64,000 nucleotides of DNA, taken from assembly GCA_964588285.1 (NCBI GenBank), contig CAZPNX010000009.1, forward strand, positions 28,199-92,198. The letters are read 5' to 3'. Position 1 is the stretch's first letter; the number at the start of each line of letters is the position of its first letter. This stretch comes from CAZPNX01 sp964588285. Its GTDB lineage: Bacteria > Edwardsbacteria > AC1 > EtOH8. Under the pieces are notes generated by a model. That model did no database searches. It was not told the DNA's origin and was given only the letters and a program-made list of their open reading frames with translations. A program made the position numbers and the translations under genes. This document shows positions 1-8,900 of the stretch, one piece after another.

Positions 1-87
1 CCCTACTGGATCCAGGAAGAATCCGTGTTTTTTTCAACCGGGAGTATTGACCCTGGGCCATTCTCAATCGACGGCTATGGAAGTTGA
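1..87 (+). CDS. 3' end of an unidentified gene, partial
   Basis: Frame 1 is open from the window edge to a TGA at 85-87 and gives 28 protein-like residues (start PYWIQEES, end IDGYGS). Frame 2 is also open, to a TAG at 152-154, and its last part (LATTVKAVDEKELIVLMIQA) also looks coding. The true end could therefore be 87 or 154, or the gene may carry a frameshift near 77-87. The gene converges on the TatD/radical SAM gene. No family can be assigned from so short a piece. Confidence 0.3.
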   Translation, partial: PYWIQEESVFFSTGSIDPGPFSIDGYGS

Positions 88-177
88 TGTGTTGGCCACC
101 ACCGTAAAGGCCGTGGACGAAAAAGAATTAATAGTCCTCATGATCCAGGCTTAGAGTTCTAATGCCTAAACCGTCAT

Positions 178-1578
178 CTAACCCACTACGTCGTAGTGCC
201 TTATTCTTATCCCAACCCCTAGTTTCCTGGCCAGCTCCCGGCAGGACGCCAGGTCCACCCCGGGCATGTCCAGCACGGTGAAAGTCGTACCTATGCCCGC
301 CTTCTTGCATTCCGCGATGAACGACACCACCTCGCCAAAGGCCTTCTCGCCGAAACGGCTGGGGCAGATCCTGTCGTAGGTTTTCTGATCCGGCGCGTTC
401 AGGCTCACCGAAACCTCGTCTATCAAGCCGGCCAGCTCCGGAACGATATTGCGGTCGTGGATCAGGTTTCCCTGTCCGTTGGTGTTCAGCCGCACCCTGG
501 CCCCGCGCTCCTTAAGCCACTTGGCCACCTGTACCACCAGCTCCAACCTTAAAAGCGGCTCGCCGTAGCCGCAGAAGACCACCTCCTGGTATCTGGTCGG
601 GTCGCCGATGGCCGAGATCACCTCGCCGAAATCTGGCTCTCGGTTCAGCCGGAGGTTGTGACCCTTGATGAAATCTGTCTTCTGCCGGATGCAAAAGACA
701 CAGGCGTTGGTGCAGCGGTTGGTCAGGTTCAAGTAGAGGGAGCTGCGGATGGGGTAGGCGATGGCCCCCGGGTCTATCCGCCCGATGCCGAAGAAAGCCT
801 TGGCGTTGGCCGTGGTCGTCCGGCAGACGTCCTCGTATGTCAGGGGCGACAGGATCTCCGCGATCTTCCGGGCTATCAGCGGGATGTGCGCCGGCTCGCT
901 GCGAGTTCCCCGGTGCGGCTCGGGAGGCAGGTAGGGGCAGTCGGTCTCCAGCATCAGTCCCTCGGCCGAGACCGACTTAATGACATTTGGAAGGTTTTTG
1001 GAATTCTTGTAGGTCACCGGCCCGGCCACCGAGACCAGCCAGCCGTTTTTTATGACCTCCCGGGCCATGGCCGCATCCCCGGCAAAGCAGTGGAGCACTG
1101 TCTTTTGGGGCGAGATTTCTTTCAGGATCTCCATGGTTTCGGCATGGGCTTCGCGGTCATGGACGATGGCCGGCAATTCCAGCTCCTTGGCCAGCTCCAG
1201 CTGTCTCCTGAAGGCTTTTTTTTGGATATCCCTCGGCGACCGGTCCCGGTAGAAGTCCAATCCAATCTCTCCCAAAGCCACCACCTTGCTTTGGCGGGCC
1301 AAAGATTCCAATTCGGAAAGGGCCAGCTCATCGACCTGTTTGGCGTCGTGGGGGTGGATGCCGACCGCCGCGTAACAGCAATCGTATCTGGCCGCCAGTT
1401 CCACCGACTCCCGGCTGTTTTGAAGGTTATAGCCCACGTTGACGATATACTCCACCCCGGCCTCCCGGGCCCGGGCAATCACTTCGTCCCGGTCTTTGTC
1501 GAACTTAGGATCGGCCAGGTGGGCATGAGTTTCGATGATGTTGGGTTTCTCCTGCTGTCCCACAATCCGTCCTCTCAT
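178..1578 (-). CDS. TatD-family metal-dependent hydrolase fused to a radical SAM domain
   Basis: A 466-residue two-domain protein. Residues 1-270 are a TatD-type metallo-hydrolase (nuclease superfamily): HAH at 18-20, GEIGLDFY near 103-110, VHDREA near 139 and the late metal ligand in LETDCPYLPPEPHRG near 210. From about 275 a radical SAM domain follows, with the CX3CX2C cluster ligands at C289, C293 and C296 and a GYGEPLLR segment. TatD-linked radical SAM proteins are a known family of unknown substrate; here both parts are one chain. The ATG at 1578 overlaps the stop of the upstream receiver gene (ATGA), which fixes this start over a longer frame that would run through that gene. The overlap predicts translational coupling. 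Confidence 0.88.
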   Translation of the reverse strand: MRGRIVGQQEKPNIIETHAHLADPKFDKDRDEVIARAREAGVEYIVNVGYNLQNSRESVELAARYDCCYAAVGIHPHDAKQVDELALSELESLARQSKVVALGEIGLDFYRDRSPRDIQKKAFRRQLELAKELELPAIVHDREAHAETMEILKEISPQKTVLHCFAGDAAMAREVIKNGWLVSVAGPVTYKNSKNLPNVIKSVSAEGLMLETDCPYLPPEPHRGTRSEPAHIPLIARKIAEILSPLTYEDVCRTTTANAKAFFGIGRIDPGAIAYPIRSSLYLNLTNRCTNACVFCIRQKTDFIKGHNLRLNREPDFGEVISAIGDPTRYQEVVFCGYGEPLLRLELVVQVAKWLKERGARVRLNTNGQGNLIHDRNIVPELAGLIDEVSVSLNAPDQKTYDRICPSRFGEKAFGEVVSFIAECKKAGIGTTFTVLDMPGVDLASCRELARKLGVGIRIRHYDVVG

Positions 1579-2210
1579 TTTCTTTCGGCGATGAACTTTC
1601 CGTCGCTCCACCCCAGAACCGTCATCAGCGAGTCCGGGTCCTCGCGGCCGTTGAGCCGGCACCGGGTTATGGCCCCCTGCTTGATCTCGATCCATCCCCG
1701 GTCCAGGGTGCGCTCGATGGAAATGCCGCCGTCCCAGCGGTTCAAGGAGAACATGTCAAGCAGGTTGAAGATGCCCACCAATTCCAGCTTCCCGCTGAAG
1801 ATCTTGGACTTGTTGGCATAAAGCTTCTTTGTCTTGTCCGCATCCTTGAGCCTGAGGTCGATGGCCTTAAAAAGCTCCTCGGCGTCAAAGGGCTTGGTGA
1901 GGTATCGGGCCCCGCCCACGCTGTAGCCCTTGGCCAGGCTCTTGTGGTCGGTCTTGGCGGTCAAAAAGATGACCGGGATGGTCTTGAGCTCGGGGTGGGC
2001 CTTGACCTGGGCGCAGAATTCGTAGCCGTCGATGGTGGGCATCATAACGTCGGCCAGGATCAGGTCGGGCCTTTCCCGGATGGCTGCGGTGAACCCGTCG
2101 AAACCGTCTCCAGCGGTGACCACTGCATAGCCCCGCACGGAAAGCTGGAGTTCCATGATCTTGAGAAAATGAGGTTCGTCGTCGACCACCAGTATCTTGT
2201 ATTTCTTCAT
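1575..2210 (-). CDS. Response regulator with C-terminal DUF4388/PATAN-like domain
   Basis: A 211-residue protein with an N-terminal CheY-like receiver: acidic pair D10-D11, phospho-acceptor D54 in LADVMMP, conserved T in IFLTAK and the KPF lysine near 107. The C-terminal part (FSGKLELVGIFNLLDMFSLNRW onward) looks like the DUF4388/PATAN domain found in gliding and polarity regulators. There is no DNA-binding domain, so output is probably by protein contact. No histidine kinase is adjacent. The stop overlaps the start of the TatD/radical SAM gene. A promoter candidate lies at 2268-2296. Confidence 0.85.
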   Translation of the reverse strand: MKKYKILVVDDEPHFLKIMELQLSVRGYAVVTAGDGFDGFTAAIRERPDLILADVMMPTIDGYEFCAQVKAHPELKTIPVIFLTAKTDHKSLAKGYSVGGARYLTKPFDAEELFKAIDLRLKDADKTKKLYANKSKIFSGKLELVGIFNLLDMFSLNRWDGGISIERTLDRGWIEIKQGAITRCRLNGREDPDSLMTVLGWSDGKFIAERK

Positions 2211-2267
2211 GTTTTCCAGAAACGCCTGCTATCCTCTAAAAACCTTTGCCAGATTGCTGCTTATAAT

Positions 2268-2296
2268 AGGATATCACTCCCGGCCCTCCCTGTCAA
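2268..2296 (-). promoter_or_regulatory. Promoter of the receiver-DUF4388 gene
   Basis: On the minus strand a perfect TTGACA (2291-2296) is followed after 17 bp by TATCCT (2268-2273). A better-looking TATTAT lies 22 bp from the -35, which is too far. The start codon is about 58 bp downstream. Confidence 0.5.
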
Positions 2297-2344
2297 TACA
2301 ATTTGATTATCCAATCAGTTCAGGTAAGCTGGAAACAAGCCCTG

Positions 2345-2554
2345 ACCGGTGGTGTTCGGTCAATCCGATACACCACCGGTAAAGGGGTCCGGGGGCGCAG
2401 AGCGACTAGGCGTGAGGCCGAAAGCGAGAGCGAAGGCCATTCCCAATCAATGAGTTGCATCCGAAGATAATAATTAGTGATGAAAGACCTGTTTATTATG
2501 TTTAGCCCTGCGCCCCCGGTGCCTCTTTTGCCCTTTCTGGGCAGTCAGAAAGGG
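2345..2554. other. Non-coding region with three perfect inverted repeats
   Basis: The 436 bp gap between the receiver gene and the exported protein has no credible ORF but holds three consecutive dyads: 11 bp arms at 2345-2355/2370-2380 (ACCGGTGGTGT), 12 bp arms at 2389-2400/2508-2519 (CCGGGGGCGCAG) enclosing about 107 bp, and 9 bp arms at 2531-2539/2546-2554 (CCCTTTCTG). None is followed by a proper T-run. The long-range pairing is compatible with a structured RNA or a mobile palindromic element. I do not recognise a known RNA family. Confidence 0.45.
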
Positions 2555-2600
2555 CGGATAGTCTTACCTGAAAAGATAAGATAGTCAATCAATACAAAAG

Positions 2601-2625
2601 GCCGGCCCGAACATGCCGGACCGGC
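2601..2625 (-). terminator. Rho-independent terminator after the 897-residue exported protein
   Basis: A 10 bp G+C-rich stem (2601-2610/2616-2625, one or two G-T pairs, 5-nt loop) is followed on the minus strand by CTTTTG. It lies 23 bp beyond the stop codon. A short T-run on the plus side may make it bidirectional. Confidence 0.7.
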
Positions 2626-2644
2626 GCTTTTATATCAAAAACGG

Positions 2645-3238
2645 CTTTTAACGCACCAGCTGCACCTTGCCCCCGAACTGCCTGCCGCCTATTGAGATGC
2701 GGTACAAGTAGACGCCGGCTGACAGCCTGGTCCCGTTATCGTCAGCGCCGTCCCATCTCACCTGATAATATCCCGGCGCCAGCAAGCCCTGCTCGATGCG
2801 CCTCACCAGCTGCCCGGAGATGTTGTATATCTTAAGGCTCATCTTCCCCGGTTCTGCTATCTGATATCTGATGGTTGTCATCTGCCAAAACGGATTGGGG
2901 GCACAGCCCAGCACCAGAGCCGCCTGCGGCCGGCCCCGGCCCAGCTTGCAGGACACCGGCCCGAAGTAGGCAATCCTTCCATCAAGCCCCAGCTCCCCTA
3001 TCCGGTAGTAATAGGTTTTCCCCTCCCGGACAGCAATATCTGACCAAGTATAGTCCCTTGGCACCTGACTGTTCCCGGCCGCCGCCACCCGGCCCAGCTC
3101 CACAAACGGCCCGCTCTCGGCATCCGATCTCTCCACAATCCACTGATACGACCCGTTCTCGCTCTCGGTGCGCCAGGACAGGGTGATGGCCCACTCCGCA
3201 GCCAAGGCCGAAAAGCCGGCCAACTCCACCGCCAGAGG
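2645..3238 (-). repeat. 594 bp direct repeat, copy 1 (C-terminal secretion module)
   Basis: This segment reappears at 5380-5973 at a constant offset of 2735 bp. It encodes the fibronectin-like and FlgD-like end of the 897-residue protein. The lines I compared match base for base, the encoded peptides are identical, and even the antisense frame is identical. Sequence diverges abruptly on both sides, at 2644 and 3239. Confidence 0.88.
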
Positions 3239-5341
3239 ATTGTTTTTGTCGCCCGAGGTCCAATAGGAAAAACTGTCTATGCCAGTGGCCGTCACTGTGT
3301 TGTTACCCGGGTCTACTGTTCCTCCGCTGCCATACATGCTCCAACGGCTGCCGTCTGGGGAGCGGAACAGGGCCAGATTCTCCTCGGTGATATCATTCAG
3401 TTCGTTATCAAAATAATAGAAAACCATGGAGGCATCAAGATCGTTGTTGACCTTGGAATTAATAATAAAATACCTTTTAATGGATTTATTGTTTCCCTGG
3501 ATGATGGGTGAGCCGGTAACCCGGGTGACGGTAGTGGTATCCGGGGCTGAGCCCAAAGCCTCCAATTCCAGTCCCAATCCTCCGAAAGATTCCGGATTGT
3601 TAGTTAAAACCCTGGTGGTGGAAACCCTACCGGCAACATGGGAGCCGTCGCTTTCGTTAATGGTGGCCTCCGGTCCTATGGTTAGGGTATGGCTGCCGGT
3701 GTAAAGAATGCCTTCGAGTAGATCTACATACTGGGGAATATACCTGTCGGCGTGCAAGGTAACACCGTTAGTATTTTCAACGCTAAGGAAAAAGGGTCCG
3801 TCAATAGTAGTAAATTCATCATCGCTGGTGGTCTGAGGTTCAATTCCACAATAATCTATTCCGCTGTTGTCGTTGTAGTGTACGTTAAAACCGTTGGGAT
3901 GAATGGCCCCGTTTCGCAGGTACAAAGCATTGCCGTTTATCCAGAGTTCTCCGGAAAGCGTCATCCCGTTAGGATTGTCCAGAAACAGCCAAAATAAACT
4001 GTCGGCCGCAGCCGGCAGGACAATTCCTTCGGCGGTACCCAGAATATAGAGCTCAGATTCCGGCAAAGGCTGAAAGTTGGATGGGTTCCCGGCTATGGGC
4101 CTGGTTATTCCAATATAACAATAGGATTGCGGCGCAAAAATACCGCTGGTCAAGCTCAGTGTGCCGTTTATAATGCAGTTCGTGTACAGTAACAACGTAT
4201 CTGTTTTATCCACGGTGAGGTTACCGATCGTATCCGGCAGCCCGTTGCCAGTAATTTGATTGCTGTTCCCGTTGTATACGTAGTTGCCCCATTTGCTGAA
4301 GCTGCGGCTGCCGGAGACCCGGATGTTTCCGAATGTGTCCGTGGCGCTGATGCCGTCGATCGAACCGATGCCCAGTGTGCCGCCTGACGCCAGCGTGAAG
4401 TTGCCGTCGCCGGCTACCAGATTGGTGTCGCAGTTCAGTTTTCCGTTTATGGTTAGGTAACAAGAGCCGGATACATTAAAATTGGTATACAGCGTCAACG
4501 ATGCCCCGCTGTCCACTGCCCAATTTATATTGGCGTTGTCGAGCGTTCCTCCCGATCCGATAAATACTCCATTGGCTCCGGAAAATCTAAAATCCAGCGG
4601 AGAATTGGTGTTCCCGTGCTTAAATGTCCCTCCGGTCTGCCTGTAGTCTCCGTTGCAGTTTATTCTGTAACTTAAGCCTGTATTCGTGCCGTTGGATGTG
4701 TTCAATGTTCCGCCGGCTATGATCAAATCTCCGCCCAGTGTCAACGTATATGCTGTATTGCCGCTTAACCGGAATTCTCGGATACTGGTGCTCTGGACGG
4801 TCAAATCACCATTGATGTTTGTTATCCCTCCCGCGCAATTCACCGATCCGCCAGGATCAGCGGTGAAATTTATCAACAGATTGCCGAAAGTTACTCCCGA
4901 GGGACCGGTGGTGTTGGAGTTGTTGATCTCCACTGTGCTGCCTGAGGAAAACAATTCCGTCCCCTGGAAAATGTTGGAGCCATAGGCCGCGGTGTTTGAG
5001 TGCCTATAGAGCCCGCCGCTGTCGATTTGGAATATGGTGGCCGCGGCTAGTGTCACCGCGTAGGTAGATACCAGTGCGCCTCCGTCTTCTATCTGAAGCT
5101 TGGATCCGGACCCGGAGACGCTCCATGTGGCCGAGGTGGTCATGGTGTCCCCCCCTTGGACCACAAAACCATCGCCGCTGGTAAAATTTAGAGGCTGGCT
5201 GCCGCTCCCATCGCGTTGTGAATTCCAACTGTCAGTCAGGTTGGGAGCCAGATTGCCTTGTGAGTAATATGTCGCCCCACCTACCGGCATGGCTGCAATC
5301 AGGGAGAATACAAAGATAAAGATAAACGCTGCTTTATTCAT
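2648..5341 (-). CDS. Exported beta-rich protein with FlgD-like C-terminal sorting domain
   Basis: An 897-residue protein with a signal peptide (MNKAAFIFIFVFSLIAAMPVGGA). The body is made of short G/S/T/N-rich repeats of the type L.GGTL..... and ...SGSTVEIN, typical of right-handed beta-helix or polymer-forming surface proteins. From about residue 700 there is a fibronectin-like stretch, then a C-terminal FlgD-like module with CAPNPF, IYNISGQLV, WDGADDNG and GVYLYRIS, ending in QLVR. Such ends direct export and anchoring through type IX-like systems in related phyla. The last ~195 residues are identical to those of the next gene upstream. It is probably a surface protein; no enzyme motif was seen. 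Confidence 0.78.
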   Translation of the reverse strand: MNKAAFIFIFVFSLIAAMPVGGATYYSQGNLAPNLTDSWNSQRDGSGSQPLNFTSGDGFVVQGGDTMTTSATWSVSGSGSKLQIEDGGALVSTYAVTLAAATIFQIDSGGLYRHSNTAAYGSNIFQGTELFSSGSTVEINNSNTTGPSGVTFGNLLINFTADPGGSVNCAGGITNINGDLTVQSTSIREFRLSGNTAYTLTLGGDLIIAGGTLNTSNGTNTGLSYRINCNGDYRQTGGTFKHGNTNSPLDFRFSGANGVFIGSGGTLDNANINWAVDSGASLTLYTNFNVSGSCYLTINGKLNCDTNLVAGDGNFTLASGGTLGIGSIDGISATDTFGNIRVSGSRSFSKWGNYVYNGNSNQITGNGLPDTIGNLTVDKTDTLLLYTNCIINGTLSLTSGIFAPQSYCYIGITRPIAGNPSNFQPLPESELYILGTAEGIVLPAAADSLFWLFLDNPNGMTLSGELWINGNALYLRNGAIHPNGFNVHYNDNSGIDYCGIEPQTTSDDEFTTIDGPFFLSVENTNGVTLHADRYIPQYVDLLEGILYTGSHTLTIGPEATINESDGSHVAGRVSTTRVLTNNPESFGGLGLELEALGSAPDTTTVTRVTGSPIIQGNNKSIKRYFIINSKVNNDLDASMVFYYFDNELNDITEENLALFRSPDGSRWSMYGSGGTVDPGNNTVTATGIDSFSYWTSGDKNNPLAVELAGFSALAAEWAITLSWRTESENGSYQWIVERSDAESGPFVELGRVAAAGNSQVPRDYTWSDIAVREGKTYYYRIGELGLDGRIAYFGPVSCKLGRGRPQAALVLGCAPNPFWQMTTIRYQIAEPGKMSLKIYNISGQLVRRIEQGLLAPGYYQVRWDGADDNGTRLSAGVYLYRISIGGRQFGGKVQLVR

Positions 5342-5379
5342 TTTGCCTCCGCATTAAGACGATGAACAGGGCATGATAT

Positions 5380-5973
5380 CTTTTAACGCACCAGCTGCAC
5401 CTTGCCCCCGAACTGCCTGCCGCCTATTGAGATGCGGTACAAGTAGACGCCGGCTGACAGCCTGGTCCCGTTATCGTCAGCGCCGTCCCATCTCACCTGA
5501 TAATATCCCGGCGCCAGCAAGCCCTGCTCGATGCGCCTCACCAGCTGCCCGGAGATGTTGTATATCTTAAGGCTCATCTTCCCCGGTTCTGCTATCTGAT
5601 ATCTGATGGTTGTCATCTGCCAAAACGGATTGGGGGCACAGCCCAGCACCAGAGCCGCCTGCGGCCGGCCCCGGCCCAGCTTGCAGGACACCGGCCCGAA
5701 GTAGGCAATCCTTCCATCAAGCCCCAGCTCCCCTATCCGGTAGTAATAGGTTTTCCCCTCCCGGACAGCAATATCTGACCAAGTATAGTCCCTTGGCACC
5801 TGACTGTTCCCGGCCGCCGCCACCCGGCCCAGCTCCACAAACGGCCCGCTCTCGGCATCCGATCTCTCCACAATCCACTGATACGACCCGTTCTCGCTCT
5901 CGGTGCGCCAGGACAGGGTGATGGCCCACTCCGCAGCCAAGGCCGAAAAGCCGGCCAACTCCACCGCCAGAGG
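5380..5973 (-). repeat. 594 bp direct repeat, copy 2 (C-terminal secretion module)
   Basis: This is the second copy of the 2645-3238 segment. It forms the 3' end of the 1601-residue exported protein and starts just outside the stop codon. The absence of silent differences points to very recent duplication or continuing gene conversion. Confidence 0.88.
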
Positions 5974-8900
5974 CACTCCGGCCCTTCCCGCTGTCCAAAG
6001 AGAGAAAGACTGGATACCGGTTAAGGTTAAAGTATTGGCCCCAGGATCGACAAAGCCGCCCAGGCTGTCCCAGCTGGCCCCATTGTTGGCGGAACGGAAC
6101 AAACCAAGCTCGCTTTCCGCCAAACCGTTGAGTTCCGATTCTCGGTATCTGAATACCATGGCGGCATTCAGTCCGCTATTCGTAGCCGGGGATATGGAAA
6201 AAGAACGGTTGATGCTCTGGTTTCCGCCAACCCCGTAATGTCGGCCGGTAGTGCGGATTACCGTGGTGGCGCCGGGGGCCGCGCCGATGGCCGTGATCCT
6301 CAACCCTAGGCCGTTAAAGGTGTCGGGTATCGACTGCGACAGGGCGCGGGTCAGTTGGATGGTTCCTTGGACGTTGGAGGAATTGCTTTCTGTCAAAATC
6401 GCCTCAGCGGCCAGGGTTGCGAAATAGTTTCCGGTGTACAGAAAACCCTGCTGGCAGCTAAGAGCCCCGTTGACGGTCACGTTTGACTTCAACGAATCGC
6501 CGGCAGGATTTTTTATCAGCAGATTGTGGACCTCCGCCGTCAGCTCGCCCCCGGTGGCTTGGACGAAATCGGATGTGCCCGAGTTATACTCAAGCGTGGA
6601 ACCGCTGGCGTAGCTCAGGGTGCCGGTGACTACGTGGCCGCGCGGTGTTTCATTGCGGGTGCTCACCAGCTTGCCGCCATTGTTGATGTTGATGTTGGTA
6701 GCGCTGATGTTTCTTCCCCCGATCTTAAGCGTGCCGTTGACATCAACCAGGGCACACTGAGTGGTGGCGGTGCCGGTGCGGCTGATGTTGCCCAGCACGG
6801 CCAATGTGGCGCCTGAGGCCACCCGCAGCGATCCGGTGCCGGTCGATCCCGAATCCGGCCTGAGATCATGGCTGGAGGAAGTTCCCACCGTAAATGTGCC
6901 GGAACTTATAATAATCTGCCCGGCTTTGACTGCCGAAGAGGCTGTTCCGACCGCGCCGGGATCAAGGGCCACTTCAAACCTCCAATAAGGAGGATTGGCC
7001 GACCAGGTGCTGCCGAAGAGAGGTCGCGAGCCTCCCACGAATTTTACAAGGCCCGCCCCTTTTATCAGCGCCGAGCTGGGCAGTCCTCCGCCGCTGGTAA
7101 GCGTGCCCGACACCAGCAAGGTGCAGGCGCTGTTAAGCGACAGTCTCATCCCATTGCTGGCGTTGTATAGAATTAGGTTTTTGCAGGCACCGTTGGCGTC
7201 GAGGGTGACGGAATCGGCTCCTCTGATATAGACTGTATTGCTGGCAGTGGGGGTGGAGGCTGCCGGCATCCAGGCGCTTCCGTCCCACTGATCCCAAGTG
7301 ACGGCGCTGCTCCAGTTGCCGTCGGCCTTGGACTGGAAATCGCCGACCGCCAGGGCCGCGTTGGTCAGCTGGCTGCCGGTGTCCGGTCCGGCTGTCAGGT
7401 AATTGGCGGTCGTATTTGTTCCGTTATACTCGTAGAGGGCGAAGAAGTACCGCGTCACCGGGCTGAGCCCGGTTACCGTCACCGAGCTGCCGCTGCCTGA
7501 ATAGACCACAAAATTATTGGTGCCTATCTGAGATCCCAGCCCAAAGGTGCTGCTGGCCGAATAGCCCTGTCCGTCCACTGGAGGATGGCTGACCGTCTGC
7601 CCGGCCTTGGCCAGCAAGATCCTGCCGGCGCCGTTGCCCGGCGTCCAGCTGACTGTCATCAGGGTCTCGCCCACGGCGCTGAAGGCGATGCCCGATGCCT
7701 GTACGGTCGGCTCCGACTCGATGACGGCGAATGAGTTGCAGGTGTCAGCCCAGCCTCCTGATGCGGCCTCGATCCTCACCCCGGTTTCCGAGACGTCGTA
7801 AAGCAAGTCGATCCAGCTATAAAGACCGGATGACAGGCTTTGGGTCAAACCTGCGGATGACGACAGCGTGCCGGTCCCGGCGATTCGGGTAAGGGTTACA
7901 GAATTGGCAGCATGGCGATCCCGGTTGCCGTTGGCGTCAACAGCTTCAACATCCGCCCGGAAAGCCGTGCTGCGGTAAATAGGCGCAGTCGGTTGATAGG
8001 CAAATCTGACATCGCTGGCCGTCACCGAAATCTCATTGTTGGCCGATCCCGACTCCACGTTCTCGCCGTCCCCGGCGGCAAAGACGCTGGAACCCGTGGC
8101 CAGCGTCTTGAAGCAGGAACGGTTCACCCTGAAGGCCAGGTTGAGACCGTCGATGGTGTCGCGCAGGTAGCCCATGTCGCTATTGAGCCAGACCTTGAGT
8201 CGGTAGTGCTTGGTGGCATTGTCGGCCACATAGCCCAGTCCGCCGGAGGACGTCGGTATGTTGCTGAAGCGGATGATGGAGTAGCCTATGGTGCCCAGGA
8301 AGCTGTTTCCCGAATTGTCCAGAAGCAGGGCTCCGGCGATGGCTTGGTACCAGGCACTTATTTCGTTTCCACTCCCCTGATAGATCACCACGGTATCGAT
8401 GAGCGTTGGCAGGACATCGGTTCCCGGGGTGGACCCGTCGTCAGTCACAGTAAAGTCGAAGTTTAAGACCGCTTCGGCCTGCGAGTCATAAAGAGAGGAG
8501 ATGGAAGCCGCTTCGGCGCTGTCCCCGGCTGCCACCTTGGTCCCAGACACGCTGGTGACGTCGAAGGCGCTGCTGGTGGCGTTGGTCAGACCGCCGATGT
8601 TGGCCGTAACGAGGTGAATCCCTGTCCCGGCTTGGTCGTATTGGAGATCTGTCCAGGAGAAGATGCCGGAAGCGAGGTTCTGGATGAGCCCGGTGGCTGA
8701 GCTGAGGTTTCCGGCTCCGTCCTCGCCCAGGGTCACCGAAGCGGTGGCGTCAAGGTCGCGGTTGCCGTTGGCGTCAACGGCCTCGACTGCGGCTCCGAAG
8801 TTGGTGTTGACCGGCGTGGTGGCTGGCGGCTGGGTGGAAAAGCCCAGCTCGGTGGCCGTTACCTCGACGCGGTTGCTGTCGGCGGCCGTGCCGGACGAAC

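Noticed and set aside
178..1695. Longer TatD start at 1695
   Set aside because: The extra 39 codons run through the end of the receiver gene and have no family similarity; the ATGA overlap gives a better start at 1578.
2384..2525. tmRNA, RNase P RNA or 6S RNA in the structured gap
   Set aside because: The long stem is suggestive, but I could not match conserved sequence blocks of these RNAs.
4206..4214. A single DnaA-box-like TTATCCACG
   Set aside because: It is one isolated 9-mer inside a coding gene, with no cluster or AT-rich unwinding region, so it is not evidence of an origin.
5610..5921. Plus-strand 103-codon frame that is identical at 2875-3186
   Set aside because: It is the antisense shadow of the duplicated secretion module; it repeats only because the DNA repeats.
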